DNA of 64,000 bases from CADEEN01 sp963783785 (GTDB lineage Bacteria > Pseudomonadota > Gammaproteobacteria > Burkholderiales > Burkholderiaceae_C): positions 1 to 64,000 of the forward strand of contig CAWAOQ010000007.1 in NCBI GenBank assembly GCA_963783785.1, read 5' to 3'. Below are positions 29,457 through 39,311 of the stretch, in pieces. Both the position numbers and the translations under genes were made by a program. The notes under the pieces were generated by a model, which saw only the letters and a list, made by a program, of their open reading frames with translations, ran no database searches and was not told where the DNA came from. The stretch's first letter is position 1, and each line of letters opens with the position of its first letter.

Positions 29457-30659
29457 ATGAACCAAGCCTTCATCTGCGACGCCGTTCGCACCCCCTTCGG
29501 CCGCTACGGCGGTGCGCTCGCCGGCGTGCGCACCGACGACCTCGGTGCGATGCCGCTGCGCGCGCTGATGCAGCGCAACGCCAGCGTCGATTGGCAGGCC
29601 GTCACCGACGTCATCTTTGGCTGCGCCAACCAGGCCGGCGAAGACAACCGCAACGTCGCACGCATGTGTGCGCTGCTGGCCGGCCTGCCGCTCGAGGTGC
29701 CGGGCGCGACAGTCAACCGCCTCTGCGGCTCGGGCCTCGACGCCGTGGGCACGGCGGCTCGCGCGATCCGAAGCGGCGAGGCGGCGCTGATGATCGCCGG
29801 CGGCGTCGAGAGCATGAGCCGAGCCCCGTTCGTGATGCCCAAGGCCGAGAGCGCGTTCTCGCGCAGCAACGCGGTCTACGACACCACCATCGGCTGGCGC
29901 TTCGTCAACAAGTCGATGAAGGAGCTGTACGGCGTCGACTCGATGCCCGAGACGGCCGAGAACGTGGCCACCGATCACCGCATCGAACGTGCGGCGCAGG
30001 ACCGCATGGCGTTGGCGTCGCAGACGAAGGCCGTGGCGGCGCAACGGCGCGGCTTCTTCGACGCCGAGATCGTGCCGGTGACGATCGCCCAGAAGAAGGG
30101 CGACCCGACCGTGGTCACGCAAGACGAGCACCCGCGCGAGACCTCGCTCGAGGCCCTGGCCAAGCTGAAGGGCATCGTGCGCCCGGACGGCACGGTCACT
30201 GCCGGCAATGCTTCCGGCGTCAATGACGGCGCCTGTGCTCTGCTGCTGGCCAGCGAGGCCGCCGCCGCGAGGCACGGGTTGACCCCGCGCGCACGCGTCG
30301 TCGGCATGGCCACCGCCGGCGTCCCGCCGCGCGTGATGGGCATCGGCCCGGCACCGGCGACGCGCAAGGTGCTGGCGCTCGCCGGGCTCACGCTGGCGCA
30401 GATGGACGTGATCGAACTCAACGAGGCGTTTGCGGCGCAGGGCCTGGCGGTGCTGCGCGACCTCGGCCTCGCCGACGACGACGCGCGTGTCAACCCCAAC
30501 GGCGGCGCCATCGCGCTGGGCCATCCGCTCGGCGCCAGCGGCGCGCGCCTGGCCACCACCGCCGTCAGCCAGTTGCACGCCGGCGGTGGGCGCTACGCGC
30601 TGTGCACGATGTGCATCGGTGTCGGGCAGGGCATCGCACTGATCCTCGAACGCGTGTAA
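29457..30659 (+). CDS. pcaF: 3-oxoadipyl-CoA thiolase
   Basis: Cleaves 3-oxoadipyl-CoA to succinyl-CoA and acetyl-CoA, the last step of the beta-ketoadipate pathway. The 400-residue product has nucleophile C90 in ATVNRLCGSGLDA, the acid-base His in NPNGGAIALGHPLGASGA and the second Cys in CTMCIGVGQG. GCANQAGEDNRNVARM is characteristic of PcaF rather than biosynthetic thiolases. It is intact and follows pcaIJ. Confidence 0.94.
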   Translation: MNQAFICDAVRTPFGRYGGALAGVRTDDLGAMPLRALMQRNASVDWQAVTDVIFGCANQAGEDNRNVARMCALLAGLPLEVPGATVNRLCGSGLDAVGTAARAIRSGEAALMIAGGVESMSRAPFVMPKAESAFSRSNAVYDTTIGWRFVNKSMKELYGVDSMPETAENVATDHRIERAAQDRMALASQTKAVAAQRRGFFDAEIVPVTIAQKKGDPTVVTQDEHPRETSLEALAKLKGIVRPDGTVTAGNASGVNDGACALLLASEAAAARHGLTPRARVVGMATAGVPPRVMGIGPAPATRKVLALAGLTLAQMDVIELNEAFAAQGLAVLRDLGLADDDARVNPNGGAIALGHPLGASGARLATTAVSQLHAGGGRYALCTMCIGVGQGIALILERV

Positions 30660-30805
30660 GTCGGCGCGGCCGCCGCGATGGGGGTCGCCGCCCTCCGTGG
30701 GGCACCAAATCGCAGCCTCCCCGCGATAACCCCGTTGCCGCGGCACCTGCGCTGCGGTCATGCTCTGGGCTCCAGACGCCCTGACGCCCTGCCGGAGCTT
30801 CGACC

Positions 30806-31981
30806 ATGCGCCCTGCCCTTCGCCACGCCCTGCTTGCCTTCACGGCGGCCACTGCCTTGGGCGGCGCGTCCGTCACCCAGGCACAGGGGCAACCGCCACT
30901 CAAGGTCGGCCTGATGTTGCCGGCCACCGGCACTTTTGCCGCGCTCGGCGACATGATCGAACGCGGCTTTCGGCTCTACGTGCAGGAACAGGGCGGCAAG
31001 CTCGCCGGTCGCGAGATCCAGTACTTCCGCGTCGACGACGAAAGCGACCCGTCCAAGGCCACCGACAACGTCAACAAGCTGATCAAGCGCGACAGCGTCG
31101 ACGTCATCGTCGGCACCGTGCACTCGGGCGTGGCGCTGGCGATGGCGCGTGCGGCCAAGGACAGCAACACGATGCTGATCGTGCCCAACGCCGGTGCCGA
31201 CGCGATCACCGGCGCGATGTGCGCGCCGCACATCTTCCGCACTTCGTTCTCCAACTGGCAGCCCGGCTACGCCACCGGCGTGGTTGCCGCCGGCAAGGGC
31301 TACAAGCGGGCGATGACCATTACCTGGAACTACGCTGCGGGCCAGGAGACCGTGAAGGGTTTCACCGAGGCCTTCGAGAAGGGTGGCGGCAAGGTGGTGA
31401 AGGATTTGAACCTGCCGTTTCCAAACGTCGAGTTCCAGGCCTTGCTGACCGAGATCGCCGCACAGAAGCCCGATGTGGTGTTCGCTTTCTTCGCCGGCGG
31501 CGGCGCGGTCAAGTTCGTCAAGGACTACGACGCCGCAGGCCTGAAGAAGACCGTGCCGCTGCTCGGGTCGGGCTTCCTGACGGATGGCACGCTCGAGGCA
31601 CAGGGCGCGTCGGCGCAAGGCCTGCAGACCGCACTGCACTATGCCGACAACCTCGACACGCCGCGCAACAACGCCTTCCGCAAGAATTTCGCGCTGACCT
31701 TCAAGGCCAACGCCGACGTCTATGCGGTGCAGGGCTACGACGCCGCGCAACTGCTGGGCGCCGGCCTGTCGGCCGTGAAGGGCGACTTCGCCAAGCGCGA
31801 CGGCATGATCGCTGCGATGCGCAAGGCGACCATCGACAGCCCGCGCGGCAAGTTCACGCTGTCGGCCTCGCACAACCCGGTGCAGGACATGTTCCTGCGC
31901 GAAGCCGTGGGCAAGAACAACGAATACAAGGGTGTCGCCGTCAAGGCTCTGGCCGATCCCGGCCGCGGCTGCAAGACGTGA
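30806..31981 (+). CDS. ABC transporter periplasmic solute-binding protein, branched-chain amino acid type
   Basis: A 391-residue type I periplasmic binding protein with a signal peptide (cleavage near TQAQ). It opens LKVGLMLPATGTFAALGDMIERGF, the LivJ-like fold, and later shows VHSGVALAMARAA and NAGADAITGAMC. In aromatic-degrading betaproteobacteria such proteins bind aromatic acids or aliphatic acids as well as amino acids. No permease or ATPase genes are nearby. Position after pcaF suggests an aromatic-related substrate (inference). Confidence 0.88.
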   Translation: MRPALRHALLAFTAATALGGASVTQAQGQPPLKVGLMLPATGTFAALGDMIERGFRLYVQEQGGKLAGREIQYFRVDDESDPSKATDNVNKLIKRDSVDVIVGTVHSGVALAMARAAKDSNTMLIVPNAGADAITGAMCAPHIFRTSFSNWQPGYATGVVAAGKGYKRAMTITWNYAAGQETVKGFTEAFEKGGGKVVKDLNLPFPNVEFQALLTEIAAQKPDVVFAFFAGGGAVKFVKDYDAAGLKKTVPLLGSGFLTDGTLEAQGASAQGLQTALHYADNLDTPRNNAFRKNFALTFKANADVYAVQGYDAAQLLGAGLSAVKGDFAKRDGMIAAMRKATIDSPRGKFTLSASHNPVQDMFLREAVGKNNEYKGVAVKALADPGRGCKT

Positions 31982-31995
31982 CCAGGAGGCCAGCC

Positions 31996-32298
31996 ATGAT
32001 CCTCGAAGTTGCCGACATCCGCATCGCGCCCGGTCAGCAGGCCGCGTTCGACGAAGCCATCCAGCGCGGCCTGACCACCGTCATTTCGCAGGCCAAGGGC
32101 TTTCGCGGCTGGAAGGTCAACAAGGGCGTCGAGAGTCCCGAGCGCTACCTGCTGATGATCTTCTGGGACACGCTGGAAGACCACACGGTGGGCTTTCGCC
32201 AGGGGCCGCTGTTCGCGCAGTGGCGCGGCATCGTCGGGCCGTACTTCGCCCAGCCGCCAGTGGTCGAGCACTTCACGCTGCTGGCCAAGGCCAGCTGA
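31996..32298 (+). CDS. Antibiotic-biosynthesis-monooxygenase (ABM) domain protein
   Basis: A 100-residue dimeric alpha/beta-barrel (ABM) protein: MILEVADIRIAPGQQAAF, GFRGWKVNKGVESPERYLLMIFWDTLEDHTVGFR. A good ribosome site AGGAGG lies 6 nt ahead of the ATG. The start is 15 nt beyond the end of the binding-protein gene, so they share a transcript. Substrate is unknown; the family often acts on small aromatics or haem. Confidence 0.85.
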   Translation: MILEVADIRIAPGQQAAFDEAIQRGLTTVISQAKGFRGWKVNKGVESPERYLLMIFWDTLEDHTVGFRQGPLFAQWRGIVGPYFAQPPVVEHFTLLAKAS

Positions 32299-32311
32299 GG
32301 CCGGGCCGGCG

Positions 32312-35300
32312 CTACATGCTGCGCCGGTACTGCCCCCCGACCTCGAACAGCGCGCTGGTGATCTGGCCGAGCGAGCAGACCCGCACCGCGTCCATCAGCA
32401 CCTCGAACACGTTGCGGTTGTCCATCACCGTCTGCTGAAGGCGGCGCAGCATCGCCGGCGCCTGCTCGGCGTGGCGCGCATGGAAGTCGGCCAGGCGCTC
32501 AAGCTGCGACTGTTTCTCTTGCTCGGTCGAACGCGCCAGTTCGATGTGGTCGGGCACCAGGATCCCCGTGCGGGTTGCGGAAGGAGTTGACGCCGACGAT
32601 CGGGTACTCGCCGGTGTGCTTCTGCATCTCGTAGTGCATCGACTCTTCCTGGATCTTGCCGCGCTGGTAGCCGGTTTCCATCGCCCCCAGGACCCCCCCG
32701 CGCTCGGCGATCTTCTCGAACTCGGCCAGCACCGCCTCCTCGACCAGCTCGGTCAACTCGTCGATCACGAACGCGCCCTGGTTCGGGTTCTCGTTCTTCG
32801 CCAGGCCCCACTCGCGGTTGATGATCAGCTGGATCGCCATCGCGCGCCGCACGCTCTCCTCGGTCGGCGTGGTGATGGCCTCGTCGTAGGCGTTGGTGTG
32901 CAGCGAGTTGCAGTTGTCGTAGATCGCGATCAGCGCCTGCAGCGTGGTGCGGATGTCGTTGAAGGCGATCTCCTGCGCGTGCAGGCTGCGGCCGCTGGTC
33001 TGCACGTGGTACTTGAGCTTCTGCGAGCGCTCGTTGGCGCCGTAGCGGTCGCGCATCGCAGTGGACCAGATGCGCCGTGCCACGCGGCCGAGCACGCTGT
33101 ACTCGGGGTCCATGCCGTTGGAGAAGAAGAAGCTCAGGTTCGGTGCGAAGTCGTCGATGTGCATGCCACGCGCCAGATAGGCCTCGACGAAGGTGAAGCC
33201 GTTGGACAGCGTGAACGCGAGCTGCGAGATCGGGTTCGCACCTGCCTCTGCGATGTGATACCCGGAGATGCTGACCGAGTAGAAGTTGCGCACGTCGTGG
33301 TGCACGAAGTACTCGGCGATGTCGCCCATCACCTTCAGGCTGAACTCGGTCGAGAAGATGCAGGTGTTCTGGCCCTGGTCTTCCTTCAGGATGTCGGCCT
33401 GCACCGTGCCGCGCACATTGGCCAGCACCCATTCGCGGATCTTTGCCGCCTCGGTGTCGGTCGGGTCGCGGCCGTTGTCGCGCCTGAACTTGTCCAGGTT
33501 CTGGTCGATTGCGGTGTTCATGAACATCGCCAGCATCGTCGGCGCCGGGCCGTTGATGGTCATGCTCACCGATGTGGCCGGGTGCGTCAGGTCGAAACCG
33601 CCGTACAGCACCTTCATGTCGTCGAGCGTGGCGATCGAGACGCCCGAGTTGCCGACCTTGCCGTAGATGTCGGGCCGGCGGTCGGGGTCATGGCCGTACA
33701 GCGTCACCGAGTCGAACGCGGTCGACAGGCGCTTGGCCGGCAGGCCCTCGGACAGCAACTTGAAGCGCCGGTTGGTGCGGAAGGCGTCGCCCTCGCCGGC
33801 GAACATGCGCGTCGGGTCCTCGCCCTCGCGCTTGAAAGCGAAGGTGCCGGCGGTGTACGGGAAGCTGCCGGGCACGTTCTCGAGCAGCAGCCACTTCAGC
33901 AGTTCGCCGTGGCACTCGTAGCCCGGCAGCACGACCTTGCGGATCTTGGTCCCCGACAGCGTGGTGTGGGTCAGCGCGGTGCGGATCTCGCGGTCGCGGA
34001 TCTTCACCACGTACTCGTCGCCGGCATAGGCCTTCTGCATGTCGGGCCACATTGCCAGCAACTTGCGTGCGGTCGCATCGAGCCGGGCGTCGCGCTCGTT
34101 GGCCAGGTTGATGGCGGCCTCGGCCGCCCGTGGCTTGTCGGGCTTGCCGACGGTGAGCATCTTCGCGGCGGCGCGCAACTGCTGGATCTCGCGCGCCAGC
34201 GCCGCTTGCTCGTACGCACGGCGCTTGTAGCCCCGCACCGTGTCGGCGATCTCGGCCAGGTAGCGCACGCGCGCGGCCGGCACGATCGGTACCTGGTGGG
34301 TGCTGTGGCGGGTGGTCACGATCGGCAGGCGCCCATCCGTCAACCTCATTCCCGCCTGCGCCAGGCGCGCCTTCAGGGCCTGGTACAGCGCGGTCACGCC
34401 GTCGTCGTTGAAACGGCTGGCCATGGTGCCGAAGACGGGCATCTCGTCGGGCGACTGCTTGAAGGCCTCGCGGTTGCGCTGCACCTGCTTGGCCACGTCG
34501 CGCAGCGCGTCGAGCGCGCCCTTGCGGTCGAACTTGTTGATGGCCACGAACGCGGCGAAGTCGAGCATGTCGATCTTCTCGAGCTGGCTGGCCGCGCCAA
34601 ACTCAGGCGTCATCACGTACACCGGCAAGTCGACCAGCGGCACGATCGCCGCGTCGCCCTGCCCGATGCCCGAGGTCTCGACCACGATCAGGTCGAAGCC
34701 GGCGCACTTGCACGCGGCGATCACATCGGGCAGCGCCTGGCTGATCTCGCTGCCGTAGTCACGCGTGGCCAGGCTGCGCATGTAGACGCGCGGCCCCTGG
34801 GCCCAAGGCGCGATCGCATTCATGCGGATGCGGTCGCCGAGCAATGCCCCGCCGCTCTTGCGCCGGCTCGGATCGATCGAAACCACGGCGATGCGCAGCG
34901 CATCGTCCTGATCCAGGCGCAGCCGGCGGATCAACTCGTCGGTGAGGCTCGACTTGCCCGCGCCTCCGGTGCCGGTGATGCCGATCACCGGCACCGTGGT
35001 GGCTTGGGCCTGCGCGCGCAGTTGCTGCAACAGCGTGGCATCGGCACGGCCGTTGTCCAGCGCGGTGATCAACTGCGCCAGCGCGCGCCACGCCGCCTCG
35101 CCGTGCCCGGCGATCGCCGCCAGGGTCGTCGGCGCATGCACCGACAGATCGGCATCGGCGCGCATCAGCATCTCGCCGATCATGCCGGCCAGGCCCATGC
35201 GTTGCCCGTCTTCGGGGCTGTAGATGCGCACCCCGCGCTCGGCGAGATCGCGGATCTCTGCCGGCACGATCACGCCACCGCCTCCACCGAAGACCTGGAT

Positions 35301-35603
35301 CCCCTGGCCGCCGCGCGCATGCAGCAAATCGACCATGTACTTGAAGTACTCGACGTGGCCGCCCTGGTACGAGCTCACCGCGATGCCCTGCGCGTCTTCC
35401 TGCAATGCCGCCGTCACGACCTCGTCGACCGAGCGGTTGTGGCCGAGGTGGATGACCTCGGCACCCATGCCCTGCAGGATGCGGCGCATGATGTTGATCG
35501 CCGCATCGTGCCCGTCGAACAGGCTGGCTGCGGTGACGAAGCGCACCTTGTGCTTTGGGCGGTAGGCAGCCAGGGCTCTGGTTTCGGCGGACAGGTCGGT
35601 CAT
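32312..35603 (-). CDS. icmF: Fused isobutyryl-CoA mutase / P-loop GTPase (frame restored)
   Basis: A B12-dependent mutase that interconverts isobutyryl- and butyryl-CoA (some homologues act on pivalyl- or isovaleryl-CoA). The order is N-terminal B12 domain with LFDGHDAAINIMRRILQ (His32), a MeaB-like GTPase with GTGGAGKS (211-218), and a large C-terminal mutase barrel with TMNGPAP- and FYSVSISGYHIAEAGA-like segments. About 1096 residues, full IcmF length. One extra G near 32558 breaks the frame after NPHGDP. A LiuR-like site lies 38-65 nt upstream of the start. Confidence 0.94.
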
Positions 35604-35640
35604 GGCGGCACTCGGGCGGTGTGGCGATCGCAGCGTTGGA

Positions 35641-35668
35641 TTGACGTTGACGTTGACGTAAACGTCAA
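35641..35668. promoter_or_regulatory. LiuR-type operator upstream of icmF
   Basis: Three tandem TTGACG hexamers begin at 35641, 35647 and 35653. The last forms TTGACGT-AA-ACGTCAA (35653-35668), a 7-bp-armed perfect inverted repeat. A near copy lies at 52741-52756 in front of liuR. It sits between the divergent icmF and the gene at 35778. Confidence 0.7.
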
Positions 35669-35777
35669 TCGCAAATGATGCCACCGTTGCCGAGCCGCCG
35701 CGTGGCTGCGTCCTTTGTGTCGTGGTTTGCCCGAAAGATGATCGAGCGCCCGCCGGATATCTGCACAATCACGCTCC

Positions 35778-36356
35778 ATGCCACCGACCGAGCGCCTCTC
35801 CGTGCAGCCGCAGCTCAGCGCCGCCGGTCAGGCCGAGCTGACGACGCGGCAGCACAGGCTGTCGCAGCGCCATCGCACCGTGTTGTTCCTGGTCGATGGC
35901 CGGCGCAGCGAGGAGCATGTGCGCGCGCTTGCCGCTCAGGCGGGTGCAGGCATGCAGTGCCTCGACGACCTGGTGCAGCTGGGTCTCGTCGTGCGCCCCG
36001 GCGATGCGCGCCAAGACACCGGTTCCGGCAACGAGTCGTCGCTGCTGCCCTCGTCGCAATCGCTGCAAGGCGAGTCGACGTGGTCGGTGGCCGACGACGA
36101 CAGGGCCGCACCGACCGACCGTCCGCTGGCCGAGGCGCGCGAACTGCTGCTGCGCTCGGTGCGCCAGGAGGCTCCGGTCGCTGGCGCATTGACGCTGATG
36201 AAACTCAGGCGAGCCACCTCCCGCGAGGACCTCGAAGCGCTGCTCGACGAGGTCGAACAGCGCTTGCGCAAACCGCATCGGCAGATCATCGCGGCACAGA
36301 CCCTGCGCCACGTACGCCATCTGCTGGGCCTGCCGACGGCGTCGCGCCCGTCATGA
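35778..36356 (+). CDS. Conserved hypothetical protein
   Basis: A 192-residue soluble protein I cannot name. An N-terminal basic helix (LTTRQHRLSQRHRTVLFLVDGRR) resembles the start of small winged-helix-like proteins seen in Burkholderiales. A Ser/Gln-rich linker follows at about 75-100, and a helical C-terminus (SREDLEALLDEVEQRLRKPH) completes it. It stands divergent from icmF and 70 nt before coaX. Codon use is like its neighbours, so it is probably real. Confidence 0.65.
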   Translation: MPPTERLSVQPQLSAAGQAELTTRQHRLSQRHRTVLFLVDGRRSEEHVRALAAQAGAGMQCLDDLVQLGLVVRPGDARQDTGSGNESSLLPSSQSLQGESTWSVADDDRAAPTDRPLAEARELLLRSVRQEAPVAGALTLMKLRRATSREDLEALLDEVEQRLRKPHRQIIAAQTLRHVRHLLGLPTASRPS

Positions 36357-36426
36357 GCACGCCGAGCCACCCGCAGCGTCCGCGCGCCGCCTCGGCGCGC
36401 TGGCGAACGGCGTCCAGTCTGCCCCG

Positions 36427-37209
36427 ATGAGTTTCCTGGCCATCGACATCGGCAACACGCGCCTGAAATGGGCGCAGTACGCCTCACCGCAGCCCGGCGC
36501 CGCCGTGCTGGCGCAGGGTGCGGTGTTTCTCGAAACGATCGACACGCTGGCCGAGAGCCAATGGCAAGGACTGGCGACGCCTGCCAGCATGCTCGGCTGC
36601 AACGTCGCCGGCGATGCGGTGCGGCGCCGCGTCGAGGAGCAACTCGAGCTGTGGGACATCGCGCCGCGCTGGCTGGTGCCTTCGCACCGCGACGGCGGTG
36701 TCATCAACGGCTACGAGCACCCGACCCGGCTCGGCTCCGACCGCTGGGCCTCGCTGATCGGGGCGCGCTGGCATGTGTTGCAACGTGCGACGGCATTGCA
36801 CAAGCCGCCGCGGCCGGCGCTGGTGGTGATGGTCGGCACCGCGGTGACCGTGGATTCCCTGGACGGCGAAGGCCACTTCATCGGCGGGCTGATCCTGCCC
36901 GGCTTCGGCCTGATGCTGCGAGCGCTCGAGCAAGGCACCGCCGGCCTGCGCGTGCCGACCGGCGAGGTGGTCGACTTCCCGACCAATACCAGCGACGCAC
37001 TGATGAGCGGCGGCGCCCACGCGTTGGCCGGCGCCATCGAGCGCATCCACCGCAAGCTGGTGGCCCGCTGCGGTGCCGAGCCGCTGCTGCTGATGACCGG
37101 CGGCGCGGCCGTCAAGATGGCGCCGATCACCGACCTGCCCTTCGAGACCATCGATTCACTGATCTTCGACGGCCTGCTGGCGGTGCAATCGCACCGCCTG
37201 GCACTCTGA
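36427..37209 (+). CDS. coaX: Type III pantothenate kinase
   Basis: The first enzyme of CoA synthesis, ASKHA fold, K+-dependent and not feedback-inhibited. The 260-residue product has FLAIDIGNTRLKWA, GSDRWASLIGA, VVMVGTAVTVDSLD and FIGGLILPGFGLMLRAL, the PanK-III signatures. birA, its frequent partner, is not adjacent. It converges with hslU across 145 nt of hairpin-rich DNA. Confidence 0.95.
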   Translation: MSFLAIDIGNTRLKWAQYASPQPGAAVLAQGAVFLETIDTLAESQWQGLATPASMLGCNVAGDAVRRRVEEQLELWDIAPRWLVPSHRDGGVINGYEHPTRLGSDRWASLIGARWHVLQRATALHKPPRPALVVMVGTAVTVDSLDGEGHFIGGLILPGFGLMLRALEQGTAGLRVPTGEVVDFPTNTSDALMSGGAHALAGAIERIHRKLVARCGAEPLLLMTGGAAVKMAPITDLPFETIDSLIFDGLLAVQSHRLAL

Positions 37210-37282
37210 ACGCACGCAACCGCGGCGCCTTCGTCCCCTGGGACAGGCCGCGCAGCGGCCAGGGGCGCACTCGCTCAGCGCC

Positions 37283-37316
37283 CGAACCGCGATCCGGGTT
37301 TCCCGGTCGCGGTTCG
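37283..37316. terminator. Strong hairpin between convergent coaX and hslU
   Basis: CGAACCGCGA, a single unpaired T, CCGGG, a TTT loop and the reverse complements form a 15-bp stem. No clear T-tract follows on either strand, so intrinsic termination is uncertain. A second palindrome of C and G runs follows at about 37321-37336. Confidence 0.45.
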
Positions 37317-37354
37317 TCACCCCCTCGGGGGGTGGCCGCCAGACGGCCGGGGGC

Positions 37355-38698
37355 TCACAGGATGTACCGCGACAGGTCCTCGTTGCCCGCCAGCGCAGCC
37401 AGCTTGGCATCGACGGCAGCGGCGTCGATCGCCACGCTCTGGCCGCCGCGATTGGGTGCGTCGAAGCTGATGTCGTCGAGGAGTCGCTCCATCACGGTGG
37501 CCAGCCGCCGGGCGCCGATGTTCTCGGTGCGCTCATTGACGTCATAGGCGATCTGCGCCAGCCGTCGCACACCATCGGGCGTGATCGTGAGCGCGACCCC
37601 CTCGGTGGCCAGCAGAGCGCAGTACTGCTTGACGAGGCTGGCATGGGTGCTGGTCAGGATGGCCTCGAAGTCGTCGACCGTCAGCGAACCGAGTTCGACG
37701 CGAATCGGAAAGCGTCCCTGCAGTTCGGGGATCAGGTCGCTCGGCTTGGCCAGATGGAACGCACCGCTGGCGATGAACAGGATGTGGTCGGTCTTGACGA
37801 TGCCGTACTTGGTGTTGACCGCGGTGCCTTCCACCAGCGGCAGCAGATCGCGCTGCACACCTTGCCGGCTCACCTCGGCGCCGCTGCCTTCGCTGCGTGA
37901 CGTGACCTTGTCGATCTCATCGATGAAGACAATGCCGTTGCCCTCGGCCTGGGCCAATGCCGTGGCGCGGATCTCGTCTTCGTTGACCAGTTTGGCCGCC
38001 TCTTCGTCGACCAGCAGCTTCAGCGCCTCGCCGATCGTGACTTTGCGCGTGCGCTTGCGCGTGCCCCCGAGCTGCGAGAACAGGCCCTTCAACTGCTCGG
38101 CCATCTCTTCCATGCCCTGCGGACCGAGAACCTCGAGCGACGGCCGCGCCTCTGCAACCTCGATCTCGATCTCCTTGTCGGCCAGTGTGCCTTCGCGCAG
38201 CCGCTTGCGCATCACCTGCCGCGCCGTGCTGTCCGGGAGCGCGGCTGCAGCGTCAGCACCGAAACCAGCACCGGTGCGTGGCGGCGGGACCAGGATGTCG
38301 AGCACGCGATCCTCGGCGGCGTCTTCGGCCTGCGCACGCTTGTTGCGCATCTGGCGCTCGCGCTCCTGCTTGATCGCCACGTCGACCAGGTCACGCACGA
38401 TCGAGTCGACATCCTTGCCGACGTAGCCGACCTCGGTGAACTTGGTGGCCTCGACCTTGATGAACGGGGCATCGGCCAGACGCGCCAGGCGGCGCGCGAT
38501 CTCGGTCTTGCCGACGCCCGTGGGACCGATCATCAGGATGTTCTTTGGCGTGATTTCGCCGCGCATCCGTTCATCGACCTGCTGGCGCCGCCAGCGGTTG
38601 CGCAGCGCGATCGCGACAGCGCGCTTGGCATCGTTCTGGCCGACGATGTGCTTGTCCAGCTCGGAGACGATTTCCTGCGGCGTCATCGACTGCATCAT
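37355..38698 (-). CDS. hslU: ATP-dependent protease ATPase subunit HslU
   Basis: The AAA+ unfoldase of the HslVU protease. The 447-residue product opens MTPQEIVSELDKHIVGQNDAKRAVAIA after a four-residue lead. Walker A is GPTGVGKT (58-65), Walker B FIDEIDKV, and the C-terminal ARRLATVMERLLDDISF and SRYIL (the tail that docks into HslV) are intact. Its start ATGATG overlaps the hslV stop by 4 nt. Confidence 0.97.
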   Translation of the reverse strand: MMQSMTPQEIVSELDKHIVGQNDAKRAVAIALRNRWRRQQVDERMRGEITPKNILMIGPTGVGKTEIARRLARLADAPFIKVEATKFTEVGYVGKDVDSIVRDLVDVAIKQERERQMRNKRAQAEDAAEDRVLDILVPPPRTGAGFGADAAAALPDSTARQVMRKRLREGTLADKEIEIEVAEARPSLEVLGPQGMEEMAEQLKGLFSQLGGTRKRTRKVTIGEALKLLVDEEAAKLVNEDEIRATALAQAEGNGIVFIDEIDKVTSRSEGSGAEVSRQGVQRDLLPLVEGTAVNTKYGIVKTDHILFIASGAFHLAKPSDLIPELQGRFPIRVELGSLTVDDFEAILTSTHASLVKQYCALLATEGVALTITPDGVRRLAQIAYDVNERTENIGARRLATVMERLLDDISFDAPNRGGQSVAIDAAAVDAKLAALAGNEDLSRYIL

Positions 38699-39240
38699 TC
38701 GAGCACCTCGATCGTGTGCTGCTGATTCGTGTAGATGCAGATGTCGCCGGCAATCTCCAGCGAGCGCTTGACGATCTCGGGCGCAGCCAGTTCGCTGTGC
38801 GCCAGCAGCGCTCGCGCCGCCGCCTGCGCGTAGGCCCCGCCCGAGCCGATGGCGACGATGCCGTGCTCGGGCTCGAGCACGTCGCCGTTGCCGGTGATGA
38901 TCAACGAGGCCTCGCGGTCGGCCACCGCCAGCATCGCCTCGAGCCGCCGCAGCACCCGGTCGGTGCGCCAATCGCGCGTCAGCTCGATCGCGGCACGCAC
39001 CAGGTGGCCCTGGTGTTTCTCGAGCTTGGCCTCGAAACGTTCGAACAGCGTGAAGGCATCTGCCGTCGCGCCCGCAAAACCCGCCAGCACCGTGTCGCGA
39101 TGCAGTTTGCGCACCTTGCGCGCGCTGCCCTTGACGACGATGCTGCCCAGCGTGACCTGGCCATCGCCACCGATCGCGACCACGCCATGACGGCGAACGC
39201 TGAGGATGGTGGTGCCATGAAAGCTGGCGTCGGATTCCAT
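38695..39240 (-). CDS. hslV: ATP-dependent protease subunit HslV
   Basis: The proteasome-like peptidase of HslVU. The nucleophilic Thr follows a short propeptide in FHGTTILSVRRHG; GDGQVTLG and GFAGATADAFTLFERFE are conserved. The length is 181 residues with the start MESDASFHG. An upstream in-frame ATG at 39291 is less likely. Confidence 0.97.
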   Translation of the reverse strand: MESDASFHGTTILSVRRHGVVAIGGDGQVTLGSIVVKGSARKVRKLHRDTVLAGFAGATADAFTLFERFEAKLEKHQGHLVRAAIELTRDWRTDRVLRRLEAMLAVADREASLIITGNGDVLEPEHGIVAIGSGGAYAQAAARALLAHSELAAPEIVKRSLEIAGDICIYTNQQHTIEVLE

Positions 39241-39311
39241 GATGAGCTCCCAGTTGGGGGCAGCTGTGCGGCTTGCAAGCAGCGCGCGCACGGCCGCGCG
39301 GCACGCAGTCG

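Noticed and set aside
32544..35678. A 1044-codon open frame on the plus strand opposite icmF
   Set aside because: Long antisense frames are common in high-GC DNA. This one is His/Arg/Val-rich, has no recognisable domain and mirrors a clearly identified gene.
37210..37354. CRISPR-like or repeat array in the coaX-hslU gap
   Set aside because: There are hairpins but no regularly spaced direct repeats.
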